This document shows, one piece after another, positions 1-12,800 of a stretch of DNA of 64,000 nucleotides. The notes under the pieces are model-generated. The model was given only the letters and a program-made list of their open reading frames with translations, was not told the origin of the DNA and did no database searches. The stretch comes from Plasmopara viticola (taxonomy: Eukaryota > Oomycota > Peronosporomycetes > Peronosporales > Peronosporaceae): the NCBI GenBank assembly GCA_001695595.3, contig MBPM02000001.1, positions 744,001-808,000 of the forward strand. The letters run 5' to 3'. Each line of letters starts with the position of its first letter. The stretch's first letter is position 1. Both the position numbers and the translations under genes were made by a program.

Positions 1-372
1 GAACACCTCTCGACTTTAGTACGTTTTCATAGTTCGTGCAAGGCATCGCGACTAGATTATAATCTTTCCTTAGGGAAAACCAGTGATAGGAGATCAACCA
101 TCACCAAGTTGGAGCGTGAAAGAGAATCCAACGATTTTACGAGCAAGACAAGCGTCAAAACTCATTGATGGTACATGTGATATGTATTGTTGCAAAAGTA
201 AAAGGTTTGAAACTACTAACCTTCCGGCGTGTTGCTCTTCGGGTGGAACGTAGTTCAGCTCACTTACAACTCCGCTCTCCGAACGTCAGCAGTTGATGTG
301 CGCAAGAACGAATCGCGCTCGCACCCACAAATTCTGCGGACGACGCACTTTTCCTCGAAAGGGCCACAAGCA

Positions 373-3300
373 ATGGCTACCAATGCTCCCACAGCGAATG
401 GCACAGTTGCAAGTAAGCAAAGAGTTGAGTCAAAGCGTTCAAGACCCGTGGGATTGGTGCCACCTACTAGTCGAAGATGGCATGTTTTGCCTCCTCGTCA
501 TCATCGATTTGGGACACTTGACTCGGTAAGCAAGCCAGAAGTCAAAGGGTCACTCTTCAATAGTTGAATTGTGTCGGTCATGTAGCCAACAGAATTGCAA
601 CAAAGTAACTTGGACGTGTTACCCAATAAGCCACGGGTACGACCTGCCACAGCGAGCAGAGTAAGAACGCGTTCACTTATGTCGACGTCATGTCCTATCA
701 AGTCTAATGAGCTCGTTAATTGTGATCAGATCCGCTCTTCAGGAACTTATGACAACCTCGGAGGTTACGCTAGGTACAAGAGAAATTGATTTGAAGACTG
801 TCATAGGTCTCACATTTGTTTCATTTTAATAAGGAAATCAGCTGAAGTCGTGTCAACGTTACGGAGTTCGTCCATTCCTGTACGTTGTGTATGCGTCGAG
901 ATCTCACACAGAGATATTTGTTGCTGACTTTTTATAGGCACAAAACTGTTTTCCAGATGTGATAGATTCGCTTCAACTTGAAAGGCCGAAATCACATACT
1001 GGCGTTCGTCGTGCCAAGACCCAGGCAGACTTTTCAACTAAAAACAAAGGGAACATGGCAGGTAGTGAAGAGCCTGTGAGATTAACGAAGCAAGAGGTAT
1101 GTAGGAAAACATTTTATACACATAAATGTTGCACCAAAGGAATTAATATGAACGTGACGACGGGTAGGTGCATTTTGCCTATACAGCCGAGATCCCAGGG
1201 GTGCCAATTGTCTATCGAAATCAAAAAGTAAGCTCACGTCTGGCTTCTCATCTGTAGTGGCCCACTTGATGCAAGAGCGAATTTGATTTTCAGGCAAAAA
1301 AGATTCATTCAGAGCGATTGAGTCTTGATCGACGTAGTTTACCAGTGATCCCTCTACTTGAAGGCGAACAGACTCTCCGACTCCTCAACCTTCAAAATAA
1401 CGTAATTCGAAGGATTGACAATCTATTGGGTCTACCTAATCTGATCTTTCTGAACCTTTATAACAATCGCATCGAGGTAATCTGCATTACTAGGACTTTT
1501 TTAGAAGAAGCTTATCTACATGTTTGCGATACAGAAGCTCGAAAATTTGCACGTAGTACCAAATCTACGCGTCCTCTTGATGGGAAGGAATCGACTGCGA
1601 AGCATCGAAAATTTAGCATGCTTGAAAAGGCTAGATGTCTTGGACTTGCACAGGTACGTACTTCATGGGACCACGCCAAAGTCGAGAAAACTTTTAACAA
1701 GCGGTATTGTTAAAGCAATGAAATCGAGCAAATGCAGCATCTTAATGATCTCAAAGAGTTGCGGGTTTTGAACCTTGGGGAAAACTTGATCTCCACGGTA
1801 AAGAGTCTTGACAACTTAACGCGGCTTACTGAACTTAATCTTCGGCGAAATCGTATCAGTAGCATTCAATCAATTGGTGAGTTGCCTTCGCTATCAAGGC
1901 TGTACCTGTCAGACAACAAGCTTGAGACCTTTGAATCAATCGAGCCACTGTTTCAGGTTTGTGATCTGTAACTATCCTACCTTGTTTGCAGACACACCTC
2001 ACATATATGACTGTGGTACTGTAAAGATCTTGTCTATCAACGAGTTGCGTCTGGATTCGAATGGCTGCCTGTCCACTCGCAAGGAGTATCGTGAACGCAT
2101 TGTCAGTAGTTTCCCGTCATTAAAACATTTGGATTTACAGCCTCTGACCGACCAAGAAGAAGCTTTACAGCGAGCTGTTGCTCCAAACAAAGCCAGTGAT
2201 CCTGTAAAAGCAGAATCGAGGACACTTGCGATTTCGCGTATCAAAACAGCCTGGGAGAAACGTACAGAGCTTGCAACTTCTTTGAAAGAGGCTCAAAATG
2301 TGCCGATATTTTCATCGTGGGGAGTCTCTGCGAAAGAAAAGATCTTTCCAATTGACAATTGCAAAGAGCAAGAAACAATGCCCACGAGTCGCGAGGATCC
2401 GATCGTGTACAACAATGGCACTGGTTTTTCTGAAATTGAAGTGTACAACGACTACCGTGTCCTTGCCATCTATGGAAATGCACTAAAAGCACTCGAGTTT
2501 ACAAAAGCACACGCCGACGTGATTGGAATTTCGTTTCGATACGTTAATATTGGCACAATCAAGGCTGCCATCACTTACGCAACGAACGCGAATCTAAAGT
2601 TGTTTCCACATTTAAAAAGGCTCATCTTTGCATTTAACGATCTCGAGTCGTTCGATAAATTGGTGTGGGTGAACAGTATGGGTTCAAAAGCGGAAGAGGT
2701 TGGTGTTCGTACGAATGATGATCTTGTCTACGCACGTGGAACCTTATCGTACTTATATTTTAGGTTTTCATATCTCAGAATCCAGTCTGTGTCAAGACGT
2801 TGCTCAAGCACTTCGTTGGTGCTCGGATACCTGTACGTCACAAACACATTTTTTAAGATATACGAGCTTACCACGTATTTGTGCTCGATGTTAGAACATT
2901 TTGCAGCTTAATGGCGAAGAGATAACCCCAACTGACCGGCAATTGGGCGAGCAGCTTTTTCCACAATCCAACACTCTGTCCGTGGCGGAAGAAAGTGGCT
3001 CTTTGATAATGTGCAAGGATCAAAAAGGAAACGTGAGCGAGTTGATGACGTCTAGGGTGGTATTGAAGAACCACGGCACTACCACACCCTCCATTGTCAC
3101 TGACGTCATTGAAGCTGCCATAGATATTAAAACTAAGACTACGGTGCGTCGCGTATCCTCATCATCGTACCTAGCATTCAACCTTCACCATTTGACTTTA
3201 CTATGCCAATCAAGGTCTTGGACCAAGCATGGCACAACATACTTCTGACTATGGTCAAGGTGCGTATACTCGTTCCGGTGAGCCATTGTTCGTCTGCTTT

Positions 3301-3385
3301 ACGCATGAACTTGCTGTTGCAGAAAGCTTTACAAGACATCGGACGTCGCGACGACTTCATGGCTTGCTGTCTCGACGACTTGTAG
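373..3385 (+). CDS. LRRC49: Leucine-rich repeat protein, LRRC49-like (tubulin polyglutamylase complex subunit type)
   Basis: Eleven exons give an in-frame 659-aa protein: 373-412, 593-763, 957-1096, 1294-1476, 1535-1653, 1716-1956, 2027-2698, 2764-2832, 2907-3143, 3215-3259 and 3323-3385. Every join has GT-AG ends and keeps frame. The LRR block begins at about residue 120 with ERLSLDRRSLPVIPLLEG, followed by six to seven SDS22-like repeats of the type LRVLNLGENLIS and LTELNLRRNRIS. This order closely follows animal LRRC49, including the 'LDRR...PLLEGE' entry. A second LRR-like patch (LKRLIFAFNDLES) and the NGEEITPTDRQLGEQLF segment near the C-terminus also match that family's layout. Known role of the family: a subunit of the tubulin polyglutamylase complex at centrosomes and cilia. 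The first two exons are low-complexity and less certain. The gene is convergent with the next one, with a 73-bp gap. Confidence 0.82.
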
Positions 3386-3458
3386 CTCGAGCACTCCCGT
3401 TCAACATTAACTATAGAGCCAAAACCAAGGCCTTAACACGAACTCAATGAACCTCTAT

Positions 3459-3794
3459 TTATTCCTCCGTATCCATCTTCTCCTCCGTCTTTTGGCTCTT
3501 CTTTTGAGCCTTCTTATCTACCTCCATCTCACCACGCGCTTCCTTCTCCATCTGACTGATGCGCATCCTTCGCAGCACTTTGTTCGACACTTTTTTCACC
3601 ACCAACTTGCTCTCCTTTGCAGCTTTCTACAAGAAAATCAATCCTCGCAATGTCAAAATCTACTTCTTTGCCATGCTCAAGATCAAACGCACCCGCTCGC
3701 GCTTTTTCATGAGTTTTTCTTTACGCTGTCGCTCCTTTTCGACCTCGAGCTCATACTGGGCCTTGATTTTGGAGCGATTATTCTTCCTGGACAT
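3459..3794 (-). CDS. Small highly charged basic protein, unrecognised
   Basis: Two exons, 3794-3693 and 3626-3459, joined over a 66-nt intron with a GTGCGT donor, give an 89-aa lysine/arginine/glutamate-rich protein. The start MSRKNNRSKIKAQ is the second in-frame candidate and begins the charged part. The protein is predicted to be almost entirely helical (RKEKLMKKRER, then VSNKVLRRMRISQMEKEA) and ends in an acidic tail EEKMDTEE. The pattern (basic helix, RRMRISQMEKE, MEVD) is reminiscent of small nucleolar proteins such as the C11orf98 family, but that is only an impression. No enzymatic motif is visible. Confidence 0.6.
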
Positions 3795-4042
3795 GGTCAC
3801 GTCGATTGTGTCCTCCAATCCTTGCACCACATTTATTATACACCAATCTCTCACTTTTCTATGCTGTAAGTGGATAATATTCGGACGAATCGCGCTATGA
3901 AAGGCAGACGTTGCAGCGCGTTCTACTCCCTCCTGCCTCCAAGCGTTCGGTACTTTATAAGCAAAGCTTTACACATGATTTGCACCAAGTCTTAACTTTA
4001 AGATTTCAGTCGAATTGAGAATGACGTGTGGACTGCCGATGG

Positions 4043-5249
4043 ATGATCAGGCGGACGTTGGCGAGTGTGTCACTTGGTATCTCGATTGGTGTCACTGGAA
4101 GTTTGATACTGTTGGATTCAATTGTCGACCGAAGAGACGACCAGCAATATCCAATACCAATCGATCACACGCCAGTAAGGCCCAATGCGACGCTCAAGCA
4201 CGAAGCACTACGCTATGGAATGCCTTCAGACTCGAATCTGCTCGTGCGCTCGGGATACGTCGTGTCTTATGACTACCGGTCCGTGCTGTATACTTTAGTC
4301 AAGTATTATGCAAAAAAAGGGGTTTAAGGAATCTGACGGTGTTGCGTTGTGGCTAGCACACGCAATGCATCTTGGGTCATGGAACGCCTGACAAAAGACT
4401 CGCTTCGTGCTGAGAAAGAGGCAAATCGAGCAAGCTCCAAATTTGCAGCGGATCCTGACGTTCCGAAACCCTTTAGAGTGCATCCAAATCAGTACCTGAA
4501 AAGTGGCTATGACAAGGGACATCTCACACCTGCTCGTATGTCATTGTCGTAATTGGTGTCCTATCTTCATGCAATACCTCTAATGGGTCAATTAAATGCA
4601 GGCGACATGAGTCAGTCTCAAAAAGCCACGGATGAGAGCTTTTTGATGACTAATATATCGCCACAAGTTGGTGCCGGTTTCAACCGTGGCTACTGGTCGC
4701 GTCTCGAGGGCTTTATACGTCACTTGGCTGGCCAATACGACGCTGTCTATGTAATTACAGGGCCACTGTTTCTTCCAAAGGTTTGTGAACCCAGGAAAAG
4801 TAAAATTTTGTATTTGCTCTTATGCCTTTCTTCCCGGACAACTAGAGGAACAAGCTAACGGGAGACTTTGAGGTCTCATACCCTGTGCTCGGCACTCCTC
4901 CAGATGCTGTTGCTGTTCCCACGCATTTTTTTAAAGTAGTGCTGGCTGAAAAACGAGGTGGCAAAGAATTTGCTACGGCTGGGTTTATCTTACCTAACAG
5001 AATCATTTCGGAAGACAAAAATCTGCGCGATTTTCAAGCACCATTACACGTTATTCAAAAGCAAGCTGGCCTGTTGTTTTTCGACAAGGTAGTCACCGCT
5101 TCCAAACGATATTTGCTTGTCGAAAAGACGCTAACGCTTGCACTTCTGCTGTATAGCTCGGCGGCATTGACAAGGTTGATCTGTGTAGCGAAACCAAGTG
5201 TGCTCTCGCGCCCGCCTACCGCAGAGCATCTCTTACTAAGTCACAGTAG
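4043..5249 (+). CDS. ENDOG: Endonuclease G-type mitochondrial DNA/RNA non-specific endonuclease
   Basis: Five exons (4043-4278, 4357-4535, 4602-4780, 4855-5088, 5157-5249) give a 306-aa protein, a normal length for EndoG/NUC1. The N-terminus MIRRTLASVSLG followed by a hydrophobic stretch to about residue 28 fits a mitochondrial inner-membrane anchor. The beta-beta-alpha metal finger reads DKGHLTPA with the catalytic His at about residue 134, then SQKATDESFLMTNISPQ with the metal-binding Asn at about residue 156. Further family marks are YDYRTRNASWVMERL and FNRGYWSRLE, the latter close to yeast NUC1. The usual DRGH is DKGH here. Known role: sugar-non-specific nuclease of mitochondria, involved in mtDNA turnover and in DNA degradation on cell death. 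The start was chosen because the only upstream in-frame alternative is GTG. Confidence 0.9.
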
Positions 5250-5489
5250 GAACCTTGTCTCTTACAAGCTAGAGATAAGTTGTCCATAAATAAACTAGAT
5301 TTTGGTGCCCACTTCTTGCTGCTCTCGAACTTTACTTAACCGTAACCTTAATTTTGGTCAAAATCAAGCCACTCTTATTGTAAAAAATTTTACGAAAAAT
5401 TGCCATAAGATAGCGTAGAAAAGTTTCGAAATATTGCAAAACTGTGCAGTCAAATCAGCATTTTCGTACTTTGAAGTGTCGTGTCCACA

Positions 5490-6888
5490 ATGAGCCTCAA
5501 CGAGCATGACGCCGCGTTGTCAGGGCTCATGGGCGTGGAGGTGACGCCACCACCCGATCCGCTTGTAAGGGCGTTAGGTCCTCAGCAAGCTGAGGTCGTG
5601 GTAAAGCGCAACCAATCCAAGTACGACTTCGTCAAGGTGCGCGTGTGGGTCGAGGACCACGTCTACGTGTTGTCGCGCTACCTCCTGTGCCGTGCGCTAG
5701 TTAGCGCCAAGGTTGATAATTGATGTTGCTGGAAGCTATTTAGTTGCGTGAATAAAGATGACTTGAAAATGGTGTCGTGGGTGATGCTTTAGATTAATTC
5801 AAGAGACGCCGTACAGATTTCCCTGGATTTGAAGAGGGTACGAAGGCTTCCGAGTAATTGAAACGGACGGAAAGGATGTGATTGATCCATTTATATGTGG
5901 TTTTCTGCTGCAGACGCTTGTGGATTTAAATCTTACGGATATCGTACAGGAACAATTTGAAGACTTTTTGTACAAAACGCTGCTTGTCTTTGGGTATGGG
6001 GAAGAACAGATTTCATGCCACCGAATGATGTCGAGGTTGGTGAAGATTATTTACCATCTTTTGCATTTGGCATGACTGACCGTATGTGCAATTACAGTTT
6101 TCATCGCAATCGTGTTCCATTGTTAATCATGTTGGCGGGTACAGCTTGCATTGGAAAATCCACGCTAGCGACGAAGGTACACTTTTGTTGTATCCATAAG
6201 CAGTGAAATGGTATTCGATGGAAATTTATTGATGCTGAAAATATTCACAGTTGGCTGACCGGCTCAATCTTTCAAGCGTGCTTCAGACCGATCTTATCTT
6301 TGAACTTATGTGCAACTTTTCAGGGTAAGGAGCTCGAAAACTGTAGATGATACGATACAGTTTAACGTACTTCGTTTATGTAGACAGGACAAAACCTGCT
6401 ATATCTCGACAGATTTTCCGTCTACGGAAGACCTTGTCGCTGAATACCAGAAAGAGTGTGAATTGGTTCGCAAAGGAGTCGATTCAGACATTGACAAATG
6501 CCTGAAGGATGGCAAGTCTCTAATCATTGAAGGTTTTCACGTTGACCCTCGCCTATACCAAAAGGCAATCGCTGCGCCAGATCCGGTTAGCAACACAAGT
6601 TGCTCTGGTATTGTAGTGCCATTTCTGCTAACACTGGACGAGGCCGACCATCGCAATTTCATGACAAATTCTCCGGATCCACGATACCGCGGTGATCAGA
6701 ACGCAGTTGGTTTTCGCAACTTGCAGAATGTGCAAAAGTACTTAGTTTCTCACATCAAAGAGAATGGAATACTTCCCTTCACCGAAATTCGCATTAATCT
6801 TCATTCCTTTCACGACACGTTGGATCACCTTCACGATGTAGTGCTTAAACGTATCAAGGAAGTTTTTGTGAGCAGTGGAGCTAAGTAA
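5490..6888 (+). CDS. 2-phosphoglycerate kinase-like P-loop kinase
   Basis: Six exons (5490-5711, 5793-5837, 5914-6035, 6098-6176, 6251-6324, 6384-6888) give 348 aa in frame. The N-terminal part (SKYDFVKVRVWVEDHVYVLSRYL) is the ATP-cone-like segment seen in plant and archaeal 2-phosphoglycerate kinase proteins. The Walker A loop is GTACIGKST, followed by LADRLNLSSVLQTD, typical of this family. The later CYISTDFPST, SLIIEGFHVDP and PRYRGDQNAVGFRNLQNVQKYL are also family signatures. Known reaction of archaeal members: ATP-dependent phosphorylation of 2-phosphoglycerate to 2,3-bisphosphoglycerate. In eukaryotes the substrate is not settled, so the exact activity is inferred. Confidence 0.85.
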
Positions 6889-9800
6889 GATATAAACTTA
6901 TAGGTTGAATACGAGCAGTGTGTTAAAATTTACTTTTTCTTTTCGATTGACTTTCTCCGTTTTCATTTCTTTATCGGCAATGTAAAGCGTCAATAATAAA
7001 CCAAATTTAAAGAAATAGACCACGGCATTTAATTTATGTCAACATCACCCGCGCGCGTAATTCGAGTTTTTGCCTCGTGATATTTTGCATATTAAATTTA
7101 GTCTACGCGTTTTTAAGTGCAATCCAATGCACCCTGTAGTGAGCGGTCGTTCTTCGAAATATTGAGCTGTGTGATGGTGATGTAGTCAATGCTACACGCA
7201 CGCAAATACAAAAACTACTTGAGCCTTCGTGATGATTCTGAACATGGATAAATCCACCATCCCCCATCTGTCGAACTAGATATTTAAACTGCTTACTGGC
7301 CTGAGGAGGAGCAGAATTGCAGGCTGCTATCTAGCATGGCGCAAGGTCGTATTTTATTAGCTGAGGTTTTTTAAAACAGAGAAACAAATTGAGATTATGA
7401 CTTCAACAGTCTCACCAACAAACAAAATGCTTTCGAGCTTAGGCAAAATAGTCGCAGGTAGCTTCAACACTGTAAAGTTTTCACTTTCAAAGGGAAGACA
7501 AACAAGATTATTCTCTGTTGGCTTCAGATGTCTAGTGACAGCCTTGATCACGGATGATCAGGTGTGTGTGGCTATACTAAGGAGACTGGGCACTCACTAC
7601 TTTAAAGCTTTTTAGTCTCGGTAGCACATAAAGTGATCAGACGAGAGCATCGTGCCTTATGACGACCTTCGACCCTCGCAACGCTTAGCAATCTTGACTG
7701 CAAGCAAAGAAGGCGTGAATATTAGAATGTGTTTATGCAAGAAGAGAGGTGACGGCATTTATCACTGGAACGCTCGATGATGGTTTACGTGAATGCAGCT
7801 ATTATGGAAAGTGAAAACAACAATGCTCTTCAAGAGAAGTACAGGGCTGCTCTTTGCCGTACAGGACCTACTTTAGTGGTGTTCGTGCTCGAATCCGGTA
7901 AGCTTGAAAACTAATGGTTATAGCAACATTCACGGCTTTAGCTGCTGTAAGAAAAGGCATATTGTATCGAGGAGGCCGATAAGGAAGATCTCCATCTCAC
8001 TCAAAGATATATGAAATCGCTTTCAAAAGCTGCACTCGTAGAGCTAGGGAGCGCCAGTCACCAGTACCCTACGCATTATGGGAACTGAGCCTATGAGAGC
8101 TGAAAGGGATAGGCCAGCAGCCTACAATACTAATTTTACCCGTTGACGAAAATATTTTTTAACTTGGTACGTCAAATCTCCGCGCCTAACACTTGATTGT
8201 GGTCAACAAAATTAGATTGAAAATTTGGCAACAGAAACAAATCATTTTGGTTTTACTACGATTAAAATAGACCTGGCTGTGAAGCTTAGCAAATCCAAAA
8301 GGACATCATTATTTTATCTCATCCTTGTCCTAGACATATATAATTTGACCATGGGCATGCTGTGACTAGAAAAATACAGGCGCTGGATCTATTGGCGAAA
8401 CAGGGCCGTGAGCATTAGCCACTCGTGCTTTCGTGCGTGTTGTGCGTACGGCTTCTTTGAGTAAAATCCTGGGCAAGTATATGTTCAGCGTGCTAATTAG
8501 GTATCGAATACTTTTGCTGATAGTACGAGTCACCAAAGACGCCAAAGATAGCGGTAGCATAGATCCCCAGGTGGGTGGTAATAAAGTTCTGCAAGCAAGG
8601 GACCTTGGTCTGCAATGCGCAATGAGCACTATAAGACCACAGATACGCAGCAAGGTACTTTAAAGCGTATGTTATATAGCTTCGTCAGAAGAGAGTGGGG
8701 ATGCGATACGAGATTGATTCTGCGTGTCATGAAAGACCTTATTGCTGATAAGGTGTCGATATAACCGGAAGCAATCGACAATTCAATCGGCCATTGTATT
8801 ACAGCAAGTGCCCTCCAAATATTAGACTATTTGGATCTTGGGATATCCAATACTAGTGAGCCCATGACTTTTTTAAAATCCAAAAAGGCTTCAGAGGTGG
8901 TGTTCTCAAGAAATGAACATCTTTTTTTAGTATTGTCATAACCTACATTTTAAATACCCTGTATTGGATCAGACAAATAGGAAGCATGCTTCACGCTTGG
9001 TCTCAGGTTTTAGAGGATCCGAAGTCTACAGAAAATCGATTATTTGAGAAATTCTCGGATGCGGTCCATCACCAAAACCTTCATCTTATAAAGAAATTTT
9101 ACTGTTGGCGAGGCAATTACCACTATCAGTAGAGCAGTGCGAGTTTATAAATGCGTTCTTTGTTTAAATTAATGAGTGGTGTGATGCAAAATTCAAAGTA
9201 TCCCCACTCTTTTCTAACTTTTTGATCTCGAAGACCAGACGGAAAGTGCAGCTGAACTACGCTTATAATAAGCTGAACAGTGCAACAATACTCCATATCA
9301 AGGGATAATGTGTTGCCAAATACTAAGTTTGGATGCGCGTTGTACTGTACACTTAAATGGGTTGAGGAATACTGCAAAATCACACCGTGTGCATGTAAAA
9401 ATATCCTAAAAAAAAACTAGAATTGTTACACTCCCTTTTAAACATGACCGTTATAATTAGCGGCTTACATTGTATAGAAACGCTTCTTTTGGATCGAAAT
9501 TTTTGAGGGGTCTTTTACTTAAAGATCTCAAGTCTCTCTGCACATCTTCTCTGTGCAAGGTAATTTGCGACCCCGTGATACTGCAGAAGTTTGGCCAGCC
9601 ACCCAGTCAGCTATTATCTACCCTGGTACAAGGGATCATAGTAGGCAACAGACTGTATTTACATAATATTTTATAATTTATAATGGAAATATGTGTTTTG
9701 ACTTTGAATACGTAATACCACAATAATAAGAAGGCGCTTAATTATTCATGAAACTTATTTAGCGATACCTCATTATGCCAATCGCTCACGAGGGCTATTT

Positions 9801-12800
9801 TCAAGCATAGCTACCTTGAAAATAAAAATGAAGCATTAAAAAACACTTCACTATGACTCGTATAACATACAGTCAGAGTAAAATGAGCGTTGTATTTTGC
9901 TCTGTGGCTTGAACATGAAAAGTAGGATTGGTCATACAGATAACCAAAAGGCAGCAAGGAACGCTTCAAGTCATTTAGTGAAGACTTATCCAGCTAACGA
10001 TCTACACTTTATGATAAACGCACACCAAAGACGGCCTCTCCGTCGAAGGCTAAGCGTGGCGAGTCAAAAGCGGCTCGGTCCCAGAATGGCCAATCGGTTC
10101 ACCACTACACTACGGAGTTTTATCTGTTTTGCAATTCGTAAGTATCTCCGGTTTTGGGCGATAATTCTGACTAGAAGTACTGTGGGAGCGTTGAAAGAAT
10201 TGTCTTGCTTTGACTGTAGAGCAGTATCAGCCTAACGAAAGTGTTGTCAAAATGGTGTAAATATGCTCCGAATTAAATGGTGTTGGACTGGTAGTTGTGC
10301 TCATCAGTTATGCAAAACCCTACTCTCCCGGACCAAAAATTAAATTAATTTCAAAATTAATAATCTTACCTGGCATACCCTCACTTATGATCTCAATAGT
10401 GCTGGGGATCGGGGAGAAGATGATATAGCCAGAGACGACAATTCACTATTTATCCCGGGGGTGAAATGTATATCGCTATTCGCGGCAGCGATGTTTATAT
10501 TTCTATCACTCACCCACCTTTGGATGCCAACGCAAGGCGTCATTTCTTTCTTCCTTCAAAGAGCTGATCTAGTGAGGGGGCGTGAAAGTGCGAATGGGTA
10601 TAACCCTCCCGATGCACTCATCCGCTTTGCGCGCCGCGAGAGCCACTCCACGCTTAGCGCCTGCAAAAAATCTGGATTGAAAGCTGTCGCTCTAACAGCG
10701 TGACTAAACAACAGCTATGCGCATTATTTTAGCACCTCATCAAATCTTGGTGAATTTTTTTTCTCATCTTCAGAAGCAAATTGATGTGAAGAGTTGCTTG
10801 TTCTCGAAAGGCAATTCTTTTCCGCCTATTTGGGATAAGCCTACCTATTTACAATGCATGAAAAACTTTAAGTCTAGTTAATGTGAACCCTGGATGGATT
10901 GGATGCAACAAAAAAATCGACATAAAGCGAAGGCAGACCCTAAGAGCTTAAACTCTGAGCGCGGTGTCAGAATATTCTTGTCAGACTCTAGCGTGCGGCA
11001 AAATTTTATATAGCGTTCGTTACTTCCACTTTTTTGCAACGGCTTTCATTCAATCATTCCAGACTCAGTTCCGATTTTTGTGAAGCAATGAATTCACATT
11101 TGCTTTGCTACGAGCTCTACATACAAGTGCAGCTGGTAGTAAGGGCTGAGAGCGGTAAAAAAGGTCTTCCTTGCTTCGCTTTACGTCATCTCGAATGGGA
11201 GTGTAAGCTCCTACGCGGCTTAATGAACGCGCTTCAGATAGCTTTCGAGTTAGTTCCGAAAGCCAGGCCTAAGTTTTTTTGCGCGACCTAAATTCGCAAA
11301 TGCCTAAAAGAAGATAACTAACTGCTTTGGTGGTTTGGTCCACTACTGGCCTTACAATAGTAATGACCGTTGCATGTCCAGCGCAAGGTGTGATCTAATC
11401 GGGAAGTTGCTTACTTTCGTAGTGAGACACTAGCTCCGTCGACCATTCGAAGAGCAAAGGTCTATGGGTACTCGGCCCTCAGCTTTATGACCAATATAAT
11501 AATAATATTCGTCGCTATGTGGCCGCCCGACGCGCCTAATTAGCAAAGTTGGATGCATGGGCGAGACTCTCATAAGGTTTAAAAGTCCTATAGGTCTCTA
11601 TCTTTTCGAGGTCCTGAGGGTCGCAATTTTTATCTCGACGCTTCACATATATTGTTTGATACGCTGACTTTGTTCGAAGAATGTCAAGGTTAACGCCAAT
11701 TCAGTCCTTTCCGAACATAGAAAAGTGAAGCATTGGTGCTTCGTCTTGCTCGTAAACACCGCACTTGTATTTTTAGCGGCGAAGCTTCAGTATCCAGGAT
11801 TTCTATGATGAAAAACTGATTTGTCTCCCTCTTTCCGTATTTTTTGAGAATTACTTTTCGAGCGAAAGAAATCTCACCACAAGCTCTGCCGCTTATATGC
11901 AACCAACTGTTCGCGACGTCAAATGACCGCATTACTGAATGCAAATAAACCAATAATGATTGGTCACTCTCTTGGGTGCCTCGGACTTGGTGCGTGGTTT
12001 TGTTTGTTTGGTGATTCCCTTATCTTGGAAACCATGTAAACCATCGCTAAGCCCGACTTGTGAAGAGTTCAAGTTCAGGTCGTAATACTTTTGAGGGCGT
12101 TAAAATCCCACAGCTGGTGAACTATGTTGGTATTGCTTAAATTGCTGCGGTGTCTTCGACGCTTGTCGACTTTATTTAATAAAAAGCAATGACTTAAATG
12201 TTTTCCTTTGAATGTAATCATTTACAAGTAGCACCATGGAGCACGGCGATAGACGATGCGGAGTAGCTCTTACCCAAACATCGGCGCTCAATGTATCATT
12301 AGATGCCAGATCCCAGCATCGATCGTGCTTTCAACGCTGTAGTCTTACAAAACCACTAAAAACAACAATTTTGAAAAGTCGATCAATTTCATCAGGTTGT
12401 AAAGCCTTCTTTGATACTATCAGAAACATTCTGTGTTGGCCCTTTCAGCACCACTCATTGTTCCTTTTCTAACGGATCAATCAGAAATCTTTGCAAATTT
12501 GCATAATTAGAATTTACTGACTAGGCCCGATCGCTTCCTTCTAAGATCGTGGAGCAGGCCAATCTAAGACGGCTTTTACCTTTACGGAGCTTCACGGCTG
12601 CTTAAAAAGCATCCGAAACTTATTATCCCCATATATGCGAAGATACACTCATCGATAGTGGCGTACAGGTTTTTGGTCCTGATGACATCTAAAATTTGAG
12701 TTTATGGCGCATTTGAGCCTTTAGAAACGTCTGATTTCTTTCTGAGCGATTATGGACCTATATTGGTCGGTACAAGAGCAATTAGATGCCACCATGACCT

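Noticed and set aside
7357..7615. Overlapping plus and minus open frames as a gene
   Set aside because: Short, without ATG support in a coding context, no splice-linked exons, and no recognisable content in either strand.
10461..10703. Possible small secreted effector (80 codons, hydrophobic start)
   Set aside because: The frame's first codon is GTG; from the first ATG (10491) the hydrophobic stretch is short and no good cleavage site follows. No RxLR, dEER or Cys pattern, and no homology that I recognise.
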